A stretch of DNA of 64,000 bases, taken from positions 39,192 to 103,191 of the forward strand of contig VXIS01000159.1 of NCBI GenBank assembly GCA_008704415.1. The letters run 5' to 3'. This DNA is from Sphaerosporella brunnea. Its lineage: Eukaryota > Ascomycota > Pezizomycetes > Pezizales > Pyronemataceae. Below are positions 19,691 through 28,705 of this stretch, piece after piece (the stretch's first letter is position 1; each line of letters starts with the position of its first letter). The position numbers and the translations under genes were made by a program. The notes beneath the pieces were generated by a model. It saw nothing but the letters and a program-made list of their open reading frames with translations. It was not told the DNA's origin and did no database searches.

Positions 19691-21150
19691 ATCTTATAAG
19701 CTCACGAAAAGGTTACACTCGTCCTCCACGGTCCACTTTATCAAGTACTCCAGCTCCCCACCATTGATGCGCAAGTCCCACACCGCATCAACAAACCATT
19801 CCTGATGGCCATTGACATTCACAGGTACTGCTGTGGTGGTTGTTGTCGGGGAGGTGGTTGTGGTCATGCTTGGTTCGGTTCCTACTCGTTGTAGAAGCTT
19901 CCCCAACTGTTGCGACATCGCAAAACCAAGACCACACTGGCGAAAGTTCGTTTCAAGATCTCCTGGTCAAACCCTCGGTAGTGTGGGCCCATGCAGTTTT
20001 TCACCTTGCCAGACAAAGAGTGTATTTGTGGCATTTGCCATGTTGATACCGTAATCAGCCACACAGAAGTGTCATCCGTGCTCCGCATCATGACTTTGAT
20101 ACGTGGTCCATGCGACACACCATTTGTGCGCATTGATCTGTTGTGCCAAAAGCGAGCATAGTTGATGCACACAATTCCCTGTGGTGGGGCTAACTCGGCC
20201 TGATGGAACTGTCAGAATTGTGTTCCATTGAATCGCTTGTCCTTGGTCGTTGTTTCCAACCCACTCGCAGCTGACTGTTGCAAAGGCATTCCCCAATAGG
20301 TGGTTGTCTGGTTTGCATTCATTGTCACAGACTTCTCGGCCTGGGTATTCTCTATCTTCTCAACAAACCTTTTGAGATCCGCAAGTATCTCCATAGGTAG
20401 CCTTCGCCTGATCAGGTTCCAGAACAGTGCATAAACGGAGCTGCAATTAAAGTCATACTGTCCAAGCTTTTCCGGTAAGCTCAGTTCTTTCGCCGCTGCA
20501 GGAAGAAGATTTTTTGCTCACATCAGAGCAGGTTGACTGCGGGCTCCCGAAGTCCATGCAACTAGCGCAAGTTTGCCGAGATCGTTGAGTCTTACGCTCT
20601 TCTTGGTTGCGACGCCAATCTACACAACACCATCGGCCCACTCGAACACTTCTGGATCCCCGCAGAAGTTTCGCATAACTAGCAGCACGATTTCATTTGT
20701 GTCGGCATCGCGTACAATAATATCGTTATTGCGTTTGACTACACGTCACCAGTCCAGGTCGTTGGGTCTAGCCGTTACAATGTGGTAACGAGATTGTCGC
20801 TTGTCGTGAAGTTTTCCGACAGTCAACTGCTCTTTCCACTGTTGTGTAATCTCGGGTGACTCAGATAACCACTGTCGGTTGGGCGGAAAGGGAGTCTTGG
20901 ACTTGCTCATCCAGATGGTGTTGATGCTCTGGAGAATCTCGTCGCACTTGTGTGGCTTTTGGTCCAAGCCCAGAGTCTGAATGAGATCTCGCCTCCTGTT
21001 GCGATAGCCAGTCTGAGTCAAACCACAGCGCTTCTATGCCGCTACGGTCTTGGAAGACTCGGCAGGATAGTCGTTCAGCATGGATATCAGCTCGGCATAG
21101 AGCACTGTGTTTGGCGGCTACCAGTCGGCCACATCTTGATACCACGGTTC
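19691..21150 (-). pseudogene. decayed gene with C-terminal chromodomain-like segment
   Basis: On the minus strand, successive frames interrupted by stops and shifts read like one protein. The coding-like pieces include WLSESPEITQQWKEQLTVGK, NDIIVRDADTNEIVLLVMRN, IVCINYARFWHNRSMRTNG and HSLSGKVKNCMG. The last part (about 19694-19810) reads WFVDAVWDLRINGGELEYLI followed by KW, which fits the start of a chromodomain (E.I.D.R...G...YL.KW). In-frame stops occur at several places. No RNase H or integrase motif was seen, so it is not obviously a chromovirus. The main body was not recognised. Confidence 0.45.
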
Positions 21151-21299
21151 AAGGATTGTCTGCAGCAGTTCATCTTGGAATTCTGGGTAGCACAACTGCT
21201 CCAACAGCTTGAGTGCGGCTACCGAACTCTCGAGCCGGGCGAGAACGAGTTTTACGTGAGCTCTGTACGCCGAGAATCAGTAAAGCGCTTGACTCAGAT

Positions 21300-22105
21300 C
21301 TCCAGCGCATGTTTCTCCACACCAGCAAAACCACCGCTTCCAGCAAGTAGCCCTGTCGGCAGCAGGGTATTATGGACCTTCAGCCTACGGCGCATGTTCC
21401 TCCACACAAGCAAAACAACCGCTTCCAACAAGTAGCCCTGTCGGCAGGAGTACCATGCACCATCGACTCTGGTTCGGCTCTAGTCGGCAAGCTGTCGGGT
21501 GCATGTTCCTCCACACCAGCAAAACCACCGCTTCCAGCAAGTAGCGCTGGCGGCAGGAGGATATCGTGGCCCTTCGGCTTCACCAACACCCGGATCTTCG
21601 GTGCATATTCCTCCACACAAGCAAAACCACCGCTTCCAGCAAGTAGCCCTGTTTGCAGCAATGCCATGCACCATCGACTCTGGTTTGGCTCTGGTCGGCA
21701 AGCTGTCGGGTGCATGTTCCTCCACACCAGCAAAACCACCGCTTCCAGCAAGTAGCCCTATCGGCAGGAGGGTATCATGGACCTTCGCCTTCACTAAGAC
21801 CCTGATCTTCGATGCATGTTCCTCCACACAAGCAAAACCACCGCTTCCAGCAAGTAGCCCTGTTTGAAGGAGTACCATGCACCATCGACTCTGATTGTTT
21901 GGCTCTGATCGGCAAGCTGTCGGGTGCATGTTCCTCCACACCAGTAAAACCACCGCTTCCAGCAAGTAGCCCTGTCAGCAGGAGGGTATCATAGACCTTC
22001 GGCTTTACCGCACATCGCCAGGCTCTCCAGCGCATGTTCCTCCACACAACCACAACCACCGCTTCCAGCAAGTAGCCCTGTTTGCAGAAGTACCATGCAC
22101 CTTCC
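21300..22105. repeat. dimeric tandem repeat (109 + 102 bp)
   Basis: Eight copies of CACCGCTTCCAGCAAGTAG or a close variant end near 21350, 21435, 21544, 21646, 21755, 21857, 21969 and 22075. Spacings alternate 109 and 102 bp over the central copies, a two-monomer unit of 211 bp. The two monomers differ in the sequence between the shared blocks. Confidence 0.85.
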
Positions 22106-22570
22106 ACTTTGGGTACATGCCAACTCCGCTGCTGCAACCTGAATGTGGACTAGGCAGTGGACATACCTGTGCGCCTCCTTGCGCTTCTTTTTGGCGCTCG
22201 TGTGCTCCATTATGTTGACTGCTTTGATTTGGTGGTTGTGGGGAAGGTGCTGTCGGGGTGGGGGTTGTAGGGGTTGGTGTTGTCGGCGTTGGTGTTTGAG
22301 CGTGAGGGAACAAAGAACGATGTGGGTGGTAGTAGATGGGTGGGAACAAAGAGCGACGTGGGTGGTAGTAGAGGGGGGTGGTAGTAGAGGGGGGTTGTCG
22401 GGTTCAAGTTTGTGTTCACAGCCTTTCACTCGCCGCTCACGGCCTATCACTCATTCTGGCCTAATCCGGCCGGATTTTCCCGGTTCAGCTGCCACCCTCG
22501 AGCGACACATGTAGTCAACCCACCCGCTCCAGAATGCTCTACAGAGGCTACAAACGCGTACAGACGCCTG
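22106..22570. other. low-complexity stretch, no recognised gene
   Basis: GGTGGTAGTAGAGGGG-type and GGTTGTCGGGGTTGG-type simple repeats occupy about 22240-22400. The pre-insertion flank of the copia element lies at the right edge. Confidence 0.4.
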
Positions 22571-22786
22571 TGTTGAAAGTGTTGAAAGTACGGACGCGTA
22601 GAGAGACAAAGCTTAGTCAGAATGGATGAAAGGTGGGTAAGCGATTGCTGTATTGCTTAGTTTCATGCTAGCCTAGCTACGAAAGACACCACTTCACAGC
22701 TGCACTGGCTGGCACTCGGTTCCACCTAAACCCTAGTCATACCATCCCACTCGTCCCGGCATACCTAGAAAGCCCGTTTTTCAACA
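22571..22786 (-). repeat. 3' LTR of the copia element
   Basis: 216 bp, near identical to 27234-27449. On the coding strand it begins TGTTGAAAAACGGGC and ends CTTTCAACA. Confidence 0.93.
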
Positions 22787-22800
22787 CTCCCCCCTCTTTC
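22787..22800 (-). promoter_or_regulatory. polypurine tract of the copia element
   Basis: On the coding strand GAAAGAGGGGGGAG lies directly between the Pol stop codon and the 3' LTR, the expected place for plus-strand DNA priming. Confidence 0.85.
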
Positions 22801-25800
22801 TAGGTAGTGTCCTTCACTTCGTGGAGTCCGATCTTGCTAGTCAACGTTTGGTGTCGAGGAGCTGGAAGAGCTTTTGTTAGCAAATCTGCGATGTTGTCTT
22901 CGGAGGCTACGTAGTCGAATTTCACGTGTCCTTTCTCTTGCTCGTCTCTAGCGTGGTGAAACTTGATGTCTATATGCTTTGTCTTTGCCTTGAGGACTCC
23001 AGTGACGATAAGCTTCAAAGCACCTTGGTTATCGCAGTTTATCGGTGTTGGCGTTGTGATCGGTATCGGCATTGATACCGTAGGATCTCCGACTTGATCG
23101 ATTTCGGCTCGTAGGCGTCGTAGCCAGATGGCTTCTCGGGTTGCATCCGAGCAGGCTATGTATTCGGCTTCTAACGTCGATAGGGCGACAACTGTCTGTG
23201 ATTTCGCTTGCCAGGATATGGATCCCTTATTCATCTGAAAGACGTATCCGCCTATCGACTTTCTGCTTCCGGTGCTTCCAGCCCAGTCTGAGTCGGTGAA
23301 GCCTACTATACTCGTATCCGGTTGCTGGACGGTGCTCGAATAGTGCAATTCGTATTTCGACGTCTTCTTGAGGTATCGTAAAGCTCGTTTTGCAGCTGTT
23401 AGGTGCATCTGCAAGGGGTTGGCGTTGTATTTGCTCAAAACTGCGACGCAGAATGCGATATCTGGCCTAGTGCCTAGCGCCGCATACATGAGGGAACCAA
23501 TCATAGACTGGTATAGAGTCGTGTCCGCCACTTGCTTATCTACACATAAGGGGTTGTCGAGATCGACGTTGGCATCCATCGGTGAAGTGGTTTCTTTGGC
23601 GTTTTCTAGGTTGAATCTTCGGATGATGAAGTGTATGTATGCAGATTGGCATAAAGTGAAGCCTGCAGAGCTTCGTCCGATTTCTAAGCCTAGAAACCTC
23701 TGCACCTCACCTAAGTCTGTCATCTTATAGTGCTTGTTGAGTTGCCGCTTGATCTCGTCACCACCATGCTGCTTGGTATGGACGATGAGGATATCGTCGA
23801 CGTAGAGTAGCAGCAGAGCCTCATCTACGATATAGAGGTTTGGATCCGCGGTGGATTGAGTAAATTTGAGAGACAGCAGAAACTGGTTAATGTTGTCATA
23901 CCAGAGCTTCGGAGCTTGCTTGAGGCCGTAAAGGGCTTTTCTCAGTCGTACGGTAGAGCTTGGTAGTGACGGATCGACTTCTTCTATGCCTTTCGGTAAG
24001 GTCATATAGACGTTGTCGTTGTCGATCTTAGGGTTAAGGAAGGCTGATTTGACGTCCATATGGTCGATTCTCCATCCTTTCTGCGCGCTTACGGCTAGCA
24101 ACATGCGTAGAGTTGAGAGCTTTGAAACGGGGGCGTAGGTTTCGTTGAAATCGATGCCTTTGACTTGCTCGTAGCCTTTGATGACTAGCCTGGCTTTGAA
24201 TTTCGTGGTTCCGTCTGGGTTAGGTTTCGTCCGGAAAACCCATCTGCTTCCGATGGCTTTCGGAGTTGCAATTTCGATGGCTTTCGGAGTTGCAGTGAAT
24301 TCGAAGGTATGGTTGTCTAGGAGCGACTTCCACTCGTCCTTCATTGCGTCAATCCAGGAGACTTTGTGGATGCTTGACATGGCTTCTTTGAGAGAAGTAG
24401 GATCTGGCTCATAGCGAAGGCTAATCGGATTGATTGTGTCATTCCCCCCTCGATTTGCCTTTTCGACTATGATGGCATTCGCTGCTCGACGGGAGTGACT
24501 GTTGTAACTGACAATGTCCTCGTCTGAGTTGCTTACGTCATCGTGATCGGTTGGAAATCTGACGTCGTTGCCGTCGTTGTCGTCGTTTTCTGGTCGGTAG
24601 GCGCCGTATCCGTTTTGGTCCTCTCTGAAGACGACATTCGAGCATTCGACAGCTCCTCCGTGTAAGCCACGATCGAAGTCCCATATACGCCAGATTTTGG
24701 TGGTGTCGTGGACGTATCCTAGCATCATGCAGGGCCGCGATCGTATACCGAATTTCTTGTCCTTGCGCTGCTCTTTCGGGATGAATTTGTAGGCAACGCA
24801 GCCGAATCGTCGAAGATGCTGCAGTGGAGGCTTGTCGCTATATAGCATTTCGTATGGCGTCACGTGATTGCAGGCTGCAGTTGGAGTCCGTCGGTGGAGA
24901 TAGACTGCTGTCCTTACGGCTTCGGCCCAGAATCGCATAGGGAGCTTAGCGTCGAGTAGCATGCAGCGAGCCTTAGTGTTGATAGTGCGGATCATCCTTT
25001 CGGCTACGCCATTCTTATGCTGCGTGTAGGCAGGAGCAGGTTCGTAGCGGATTCCCGAGTCTGTAAGAACCTTCTGGAATTCGGTGTTGTTGTATTCTCC
25101 ACCTCCGTTGTCACAGCGAAAGCGTTGGATGGAGTGTCCCTTGTTCTGGATGGCTGCTTGGAAGCCCTTAAACTTCGAGATGATTTCGGGGGCGTTTTTC
25201 GTGACCAAGAAACAGACCTCAGTGTATCTGGTGAGATCGTCTATATATACGATGTAGTATGATGCTCCTCCGATGCTTGTCTTGAGAGGTCCGCATAGAT
25301 CTGAGTGAATGAATTCGTATGGCTTTGTCGCTCTCTTCTGCTTCGCTCTGTCAAACTTCTGAGTCTGTTTAGCTGTTATGCATATATCGCAATTCAGGGT
25401 AGCGATCTGAAGGCCAAGAAGCTTTTTCATAGATACGTGGTTGAGGTGAGCTAGCCTCTTGTGCCATAATGTGGCGTTGTCTGACGCAGACGGGCTGTTT
25501 TCAAGTGTAGGCGTCATCATCTCAGTAGTCGTATCCTCAGCAGGAGGCGATACGCTCTTGCGCGTAGTAGTAGTCGTAACCTCAGCAGGAGGCGATGCGC
25601 TCTTGCGCGTAGTAGTAGTCGTAACCTCAGCAGGAGGCGATGCGCTCTTGCGCGTAGTAGTAGTCGTAACCTCAACAGGAGGCGATGCGCTCTTGCGCGT
25701 AGTAGTCGTCGTAATGTCCTCATCTGGAGGTCGTATGCAATGTTTTTCAGCTCGTGGTGGGAGCGTCTTCTTTCCCGATCGGGTAGTAATCAAGGCATCA

Positions 25801-26228
25801 TGCTTCTTCGAGTAGGTTCTGTAGAGACCAGTCTCTTCGGTAGCTGTAAACAGAGTTTGATTTCTCTTGTCGGTGATTGTGACCTTTCCGTCAAAGAATA
25901 CAGACTTGTAGCCTTCTTTGTCCAATCGTGAGACAGAGACTAGAGATAGACGGAATTCGGGTACTAGTAGTGCGTGGTGTAGAGGTATTCCATTGATGTA
26001 TGCGGTTCCGACGTAGGAAGCTGTCAGCTCAGTTTCGTCACCGAGTTTGATCTTGTAGTTTGTCGCCGTTAAGGTTTTCTGGAGGAAGCAGTTGATATCG
26101 TTACACATATGCTCGGACGCTCCCGAGTCGATGATCCAAGTCGTGGTGGTAGTTAAGGTGGGTTTCATGGCTAGTAGGACCTCCGCGTCAAGTGATGTTG
26201 ATGCGTTGAGAGCGGAGGTCGGCAACCG
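22800..26228 (-). CDS. pol: copia Pol polyprotein (PR-IN-RT-RNase H)
   Basis: About 1,141 residues follow the TGA that ends Gag, in the same frame. Protease has DSGASEHM at about residues 33-40. The GAG-pre-integrase region (WHKRLAHLNH, then CDIC) is at 254-292. The integrase core has Asp308 (HSD), Asp372 (CDNGGGEY) and Glu409. Reverse transcriptase runs over about 625-870 with YVDD at 808-811. RNase H starts at about 975 (FTDSDWAG). Between protease and integrase there are four tandem TTTTTRKSASPPAEV-like repeats (about 172-235). The first ATG is at residue 20, but no start codon is present at the beginning, so Pol is most likely made by reading through the Gag stop. No frameshift or internal stop was seen. 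Confidence 0.95.
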   Translation of the reverse strand, partial: RLPTSALNASTSLDAEVLLAMKPTLTTTTTWIIDSGASEHMCNDINCFLQKTLTATNYKIKLGDETELTASYVGTAYINGIPLHHALLVPEFRLSLVSVSRLDKEGYKSVFFDGKVTITDKRNQTLFTATEETGLYRTYSKKHDALITTRSGKKTLPPRAEKHCIRPPDEDITTTTTRKSASPPVEVTTTTTRKSASPPAEVTTTTTRKSASPPAEVTTTTTRKSVSPPAEDTTTEMMTPTLENSPSASDNATLWHKRLAHLNHVSMKKLLGLQIATLNCDICITAKQTQKFDRAKQKRATKPYEFIHSDLCGPLKTSIGGASYYIVYIDDLTRYTEVCFLVTKNAPEIISKFKGFQAAIQNKGHSIQRFRCDNGGGEYNNTEFQKVLTDSGIRYEPAPAYTQHKNGVAERMIRTINTKARCMLLDAKLPMRFWAEAVRTAVYLHRRTPTAACNHVTPYEMLYSDKPPLQHLRRFGCVAYKFIPKEQRKDKKFGIRSRPCMMLGYVHDTTKIWRIWDFDRGLHGGAVECSNVVFREDQNGYGAYRPENDDNDGNDVRFPTDHDDVSNSDEDIVSYNSHSRRAANAIIVEKANRGGNDTINPISLRYEPDPTSLKEAMSSIHKVSWIDAMKDEWKSLLDNHTFEFTATPKAIEIATPKAIGSRWVFRTKPNPDGTTKFKARLVIKGYEQVKGIDFNETYAPVSKLSTLRMLLAVSAQKGWRIDHMDVKSAFLNPKIDNDNVYMTLPKGIEEVDPSLPSSTVRLRKALYGLKQAPKLWYDNINQFLLSLKFTQSTADPNLYIVDEALLLLYVDDILIVHTKQHGGDEIKRQLNKHYKMTDLGEVQRFLGLEIGRSSAGFTLCQSAYIHFIIRRFNLENAKETTSPMDANVDLDNPLCVDKQVADTTLYQSMIGSLMYAALGTRPDIAFCVAVLSKYNANPLQMHLTAAKRALRYLKKTSKYELHYSSTVQQPDTSIVGFTDSDWAGSTGSRKSIGGYVFQMNKGSISWQAKSQTVVALSTLEAEYIACSDATREAIWLRRLRAEIDQVGDPTVSMPIPITTPTPINCDNQGALKLIVTGVLKAKTKHIDIKFHHARDEQEKGHVKFDYVASEDNIADLLTKALPAPRHQTLTSKIGLHEVKDTT

Positions 26229-26231
26229 TCA
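26178..26231 (-). promoter_or_regulatory. predicted stop-codon readthrough signal between gag and pol
   Basis: On the coding strand the Gag stop reads CTC TGA CGG. The spacer after TGA is CGGTTGCC (8 nt). Then GACCTCCGC (complement of 26212-26220) can pair perfectly with GCGGAGGTC (complement of 26178-26186) across a 25-nt loop. UGA-CGG followed at about 8 nt by a stem-loop is the layout of known type II readthrough signals such as those of tobraviruses. Gag and Pol are in the same frame, so readthrough gives a direct fusion. Confidence 0.7.
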
Positions 26232-27143
26232 GAGGGACGATCCTTCATCGTCAGAGTCTTTTGCAGTTCTGGATCTTCGCATAGATTTGGCCTTCCGTCG
26301 GACTGGACATATGGCTAGTCTGTGGCCAGTTTCGCCGCAGTAGAAACAAGTCACCTTTGAAGAACTGGGTTTCTCGTTATCAGAGTCGCCGTGAGGTCGT
26401 TTAGTGCTTTTCCTAGAGCCGTCTTTGCTCCAGCATTCTGCTGTGTTGTGAGTTGTCGTCCTACAGAAGTCGCATAGTTTCTTTGGTCTTCTAGAAGGAT
26501 GCTTGGAGCTTGTTGCCAGAGCTTCTGCTACGGCATCGGCAGTAGTTTTCATTGATCGCAGTCGCTCATCTTCGATAAGGGCGTTGCAGATGCTTTCGAT
26601 GGTGGCTTCAGGCCGGTTTTGCTGGTTGTTGATGGTCATTGCGAATACTGGTGGCAGGTAGTTGAATATGTGCGTTTTGAACGTCGTGTCGGAAATCGCT
26701 TCATCGGTGCCTGCAATTTGGTCTCGAATCTCTTCAAGCGCGGTGAAGTAGTCGGCTATGGGAGCTCCAGCTTTTGGCCTCATCATTAGGAATTTCTGGT
26801 GCAGTTGTTGTCGTCCAAGAGCAGAGTTGGCCGTGTTGAGCTTGCTGGCAAGCTTATCCCACATTTCTTTGGGATCATCGGTGCCGCTTATCATGACTTT
26901 CACGGTCTTGCAGCATCCATTGAAGATGTAGGTAGCTGCATCCTCTTTTCGGTGTCTGTAGTCCTTGAAGGCTTGCCGGATGCGCTCAGATGGGTTGGGC
27001 GCAGGCTGATCGGGTTCTTCTTCGTCACCGGTTACGATATCCCAGGCATCGGACGAGCGAAGGATGCGTCGCATGTTTATCGCCCATGATGCGTAGTTTT
27101 CGGTGGTAAGAAGATCGAAGGTGCCTTTGGGATGCTTAAACAT
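26229..27143 (-). CDS. gag: copia Gag with two CCHC zinc knuckles
   Basis: The chosen start ATG at 27143 precedes FKHPKGTFDLLTTENYASW, the usual beginning of fungal copia Gag. The open frame reaches further upstream into the LTR, but that part covers the primer-binding site and is unlikely to be translated. The product is about 304 residues. A capsid-like helical region comes first, then two knuckles of form CX2CX4HX4C: CDFCRTTTHNTAEC (about residues 224-237) and CFYCGETGHRLAIC (about 266-279). The C-terminus is basic then acidic, ending DEGSSL before TGA. Gag packages the element RNA into particles. Confidence 0.9.
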   Translation of the reverse strand: MFKHPKGTFDLLTTENYASWAINMRRILRSSDAWDIVTGDEEEPDQPAPNPSERIRQAFKDYRHRKEDAATYIFNGCCKTVKVMISGTDDPKEMWDKLASKLNTANSALGRQQLHQKFLMMRPKAGAPIADYFTALEEIRDQIAGTDEAISDTTFKTHIFNYLPPVFAMTINNQQNRPEATIESICNALIEDERLRSMKTTADAVAEALATSSKHPSRRPKKLCDFCRTTTHNTAECWSKDGSRKSTKRPHGDSDNEKPSSSKVTCFYCGETGHRLAICPVRRKAKSMRRSRTAKDSDDEGSSL

Positions 27144-27219
27144 CTGCGTTTTCGAGGCTATCGTTGATGATTTGTCGGTTATCGATAGGGAAGCGATTTC
27201 GTTTTTCAGGAAAGCGCGA

Positions 27220-27233
27220 CAGGGCTCATAACC
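27220..27233 (-). promoter_or_regulatory. primer-binding site, half-tRNA type
   Basis: Next to the 5' LTR the coding strand reads GGTTATGAGCCCTG. This is complementary to CAGGGCTCATAACC, the anticodon-arm region of initiator tRNA-Met (CAU anticodon). It suggests priming by an internal tRNA half, as known for Drosophila copia, rather than by the tRNA 3' end. Confidence 0.75.
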
Positions 27234-27449
27234 TGTTGAAAGTGTTGAAAGTACGGACGCGTAGAGAGACAAAGCTTAGTCAGAATGGATGGAAGGTGGG
27301 TAAGCGATTGCTGTATTGCTTAGTTTCATGCTAGCCAAGCTACGAAAGACACCACTTCACAGCTGCACTGGCTGGCACTCGGTTCCACCTAAACCCTAGT
27401 CATACCATCCCACTCGTCCCGGCATACCTAGAAAGCCCGTTTTTCAACA
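27234..27449 (-). repeat. 5' LTR of the copia element
   Basis: 216 bp, differing from 22571-22786 at two positions noted by eye (A/G near 27293 and T/A near 27338). Confidence 0.93.
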
Positions 27450-27454
27450 GCCTG

Positions 27455-28477
27455 TTGGGGACGTGGTTGTGCTGCTGGACGCGCATCCTTTTTCGTATGG
27501 CTCCGTTTTCCGGATTTGAGTTATACTCCAGGCGTTGTAGGAGATAACCAAACGTGTTATGACGCACTTGGTTGCACGTGACACCACCCCCTAGCACAGC
27601 AACGCCGACACTTGAGGCTAGGTTACATGTAAGAACAACGAAAAATGAAAAAAATAAAAAACAAAGAACTAGAGAAAAACACGCGCCTAGAAACCTGTAA
27701 CCTCTTGCTATCGTCTCGCTTGCACCCAGCTGAACCAGACCAACGTTGAAGTGGCCGTCGAGCTGGCACAGGACGCGGCGGCGTATGGGTGCGATGCGAC
27801 ATGTGCGCGCGCACGCTCTCCGGCTCAGTCGTGCGGCAGTGGCCCGAGTCCTGTAAGAGTGTTAAGCGTGTCCATCTCAGCCTCCGTGAACTTCGTCCCT
27901 GTCGAAAAGTGAACCGACGGCTTCGATCGTTTCTTTGCCGCGACGGGGTTTCCTTCCACACGGAACACACAAATCTCGCCCCGGGAGCCGACGTCCATCA
28001 CCGCTTTGTCTGCCGGTAGGTGCATCCGCCGTCAACCTAACCTGGACGGCGGCCGCGGCTGGCAAAGCTGAGCCACACGCGGCTCAGCGGGGATGGTGGC
28101 GTTCCTTGCCATCGGGTGTGGAGAAAGACTGTGCGATATAAGTACTGGATAGGCACTTCAAAAACCGTCGGGCAAACTGTAGCCAGCTGGCTTACTGTGA
28201 GACGCGAATATGCACACATTGTTGCCTCACTGAATGTCACTCTGTACCACTTCGCTCTTTGCGAGATTGAGGACGCTACACTGTGGTAGACGGCATGAGC
28301 GCAGTTCTTCGCTGGCTGCTGTCGAATACGAGCGCCAGCTAATGTGTGATATTTTTTGTTTGTTCTGATCATGACTTCCTGACGGCGCCTCGCGCTTACA
28401 TGAACCACCGAACGTTCTAGTGGCGGTGGTGATGGCAGGCAGATCAGCTCCAAGGATCATGCCCTGGATGAGGGCAG
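27455..28477. other. stretch with no recognised gene
   Basis: Several overlapping frames occur on both strands at 27620-28120. A minus-strand frame (28025-27825) reads protein-like (EICVFRVEGNPVAAKKRSK), but its ends are undefined and no family was recognised. Confidence 0.3.
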
Positions 28478-28540
28478 GATTTTTTTGTTTTAAGAAATAT
28501 GTCTCATTCAACCGCCTGCGATCACGGCATATATACCAAA
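28478..28540 (-). mobile_element. degenerate LINE 3' tail
   Basis: The minus strand reads TATATGCCGTGATCGCAGGC followed by TTCTTAAAACAAAAAAAT. This is a decayed version of the hairpin and tail seen in the other LINE copies. Confidence 0.4.
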
Positions 28541-28573
28541 CAGTGACTGTGCTGCCCCTTCGAAAGAGGCCTC

Positions 28574-28705
28574 ATGGAGATACCGATCCTTCCGGACGGC
28601 GAAGCCAAATTGGCTGCCCCAAAGTCCGAGTATCGGCAGGATACCCCGCTAGCTGGCGGAGAATCCGTCGACGACAATGCGGTGGAGCAGGACGACGATT
28701 GCTGA
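28574..28705 (+). CDS. short acidic open frame, possible exon
   Basis: 43 codons beginning MEIPILPDGEAKLAAP and ending in a run of Asp before TGA. The composition is protein-like, but the frame is short and no homologue or clear splice site supports it. It may be a first exon of an unknown gene or chance. Confidence 0.2.
   Translation: MEIPILPDGEAKLAAPKSEYRQDTPLAGGESVDDNAVEQDDDC

Larger units (their letters stand above)
22571..27449 (-). mobile_element. Ty1/copia LTR retrotransposon, complete, 4,879 bp
   Basis: Two 216-bp direct repeats bound the element, beginning TGTTGAAAGTG and ending TTTTTCAACA as read on the plus strand. They are flanked by the 5-bp duplication GCCTG (22566-22570 and 27450-27454). 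Only two differences between the LTRs were seen by eye, so the insertion is young. Gag and Pol are uninterrupted apart from one TGA between them. The domain order is protease, integrase, reverse transcriptase, RNase H, which defines copia. The primer-binding site and polypurine tract are present. The element appears competent for movement. Confidence 0.95.

Noticed and set aside
21372..21965. Cys/Trp-rich minus-strand frame (WKRWFCLCGG) that could look like a repeat zinc-binding protein
   Set aside because: The dimer length of 211 bp shifts the frame, and the other strand and frames are equally open, so the tandem array explains it.
26799..27089. Plus-strand frames within the copia element
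   Set aside because: Antisense shadows of gag and pol; the coding strand is clear from the domains.
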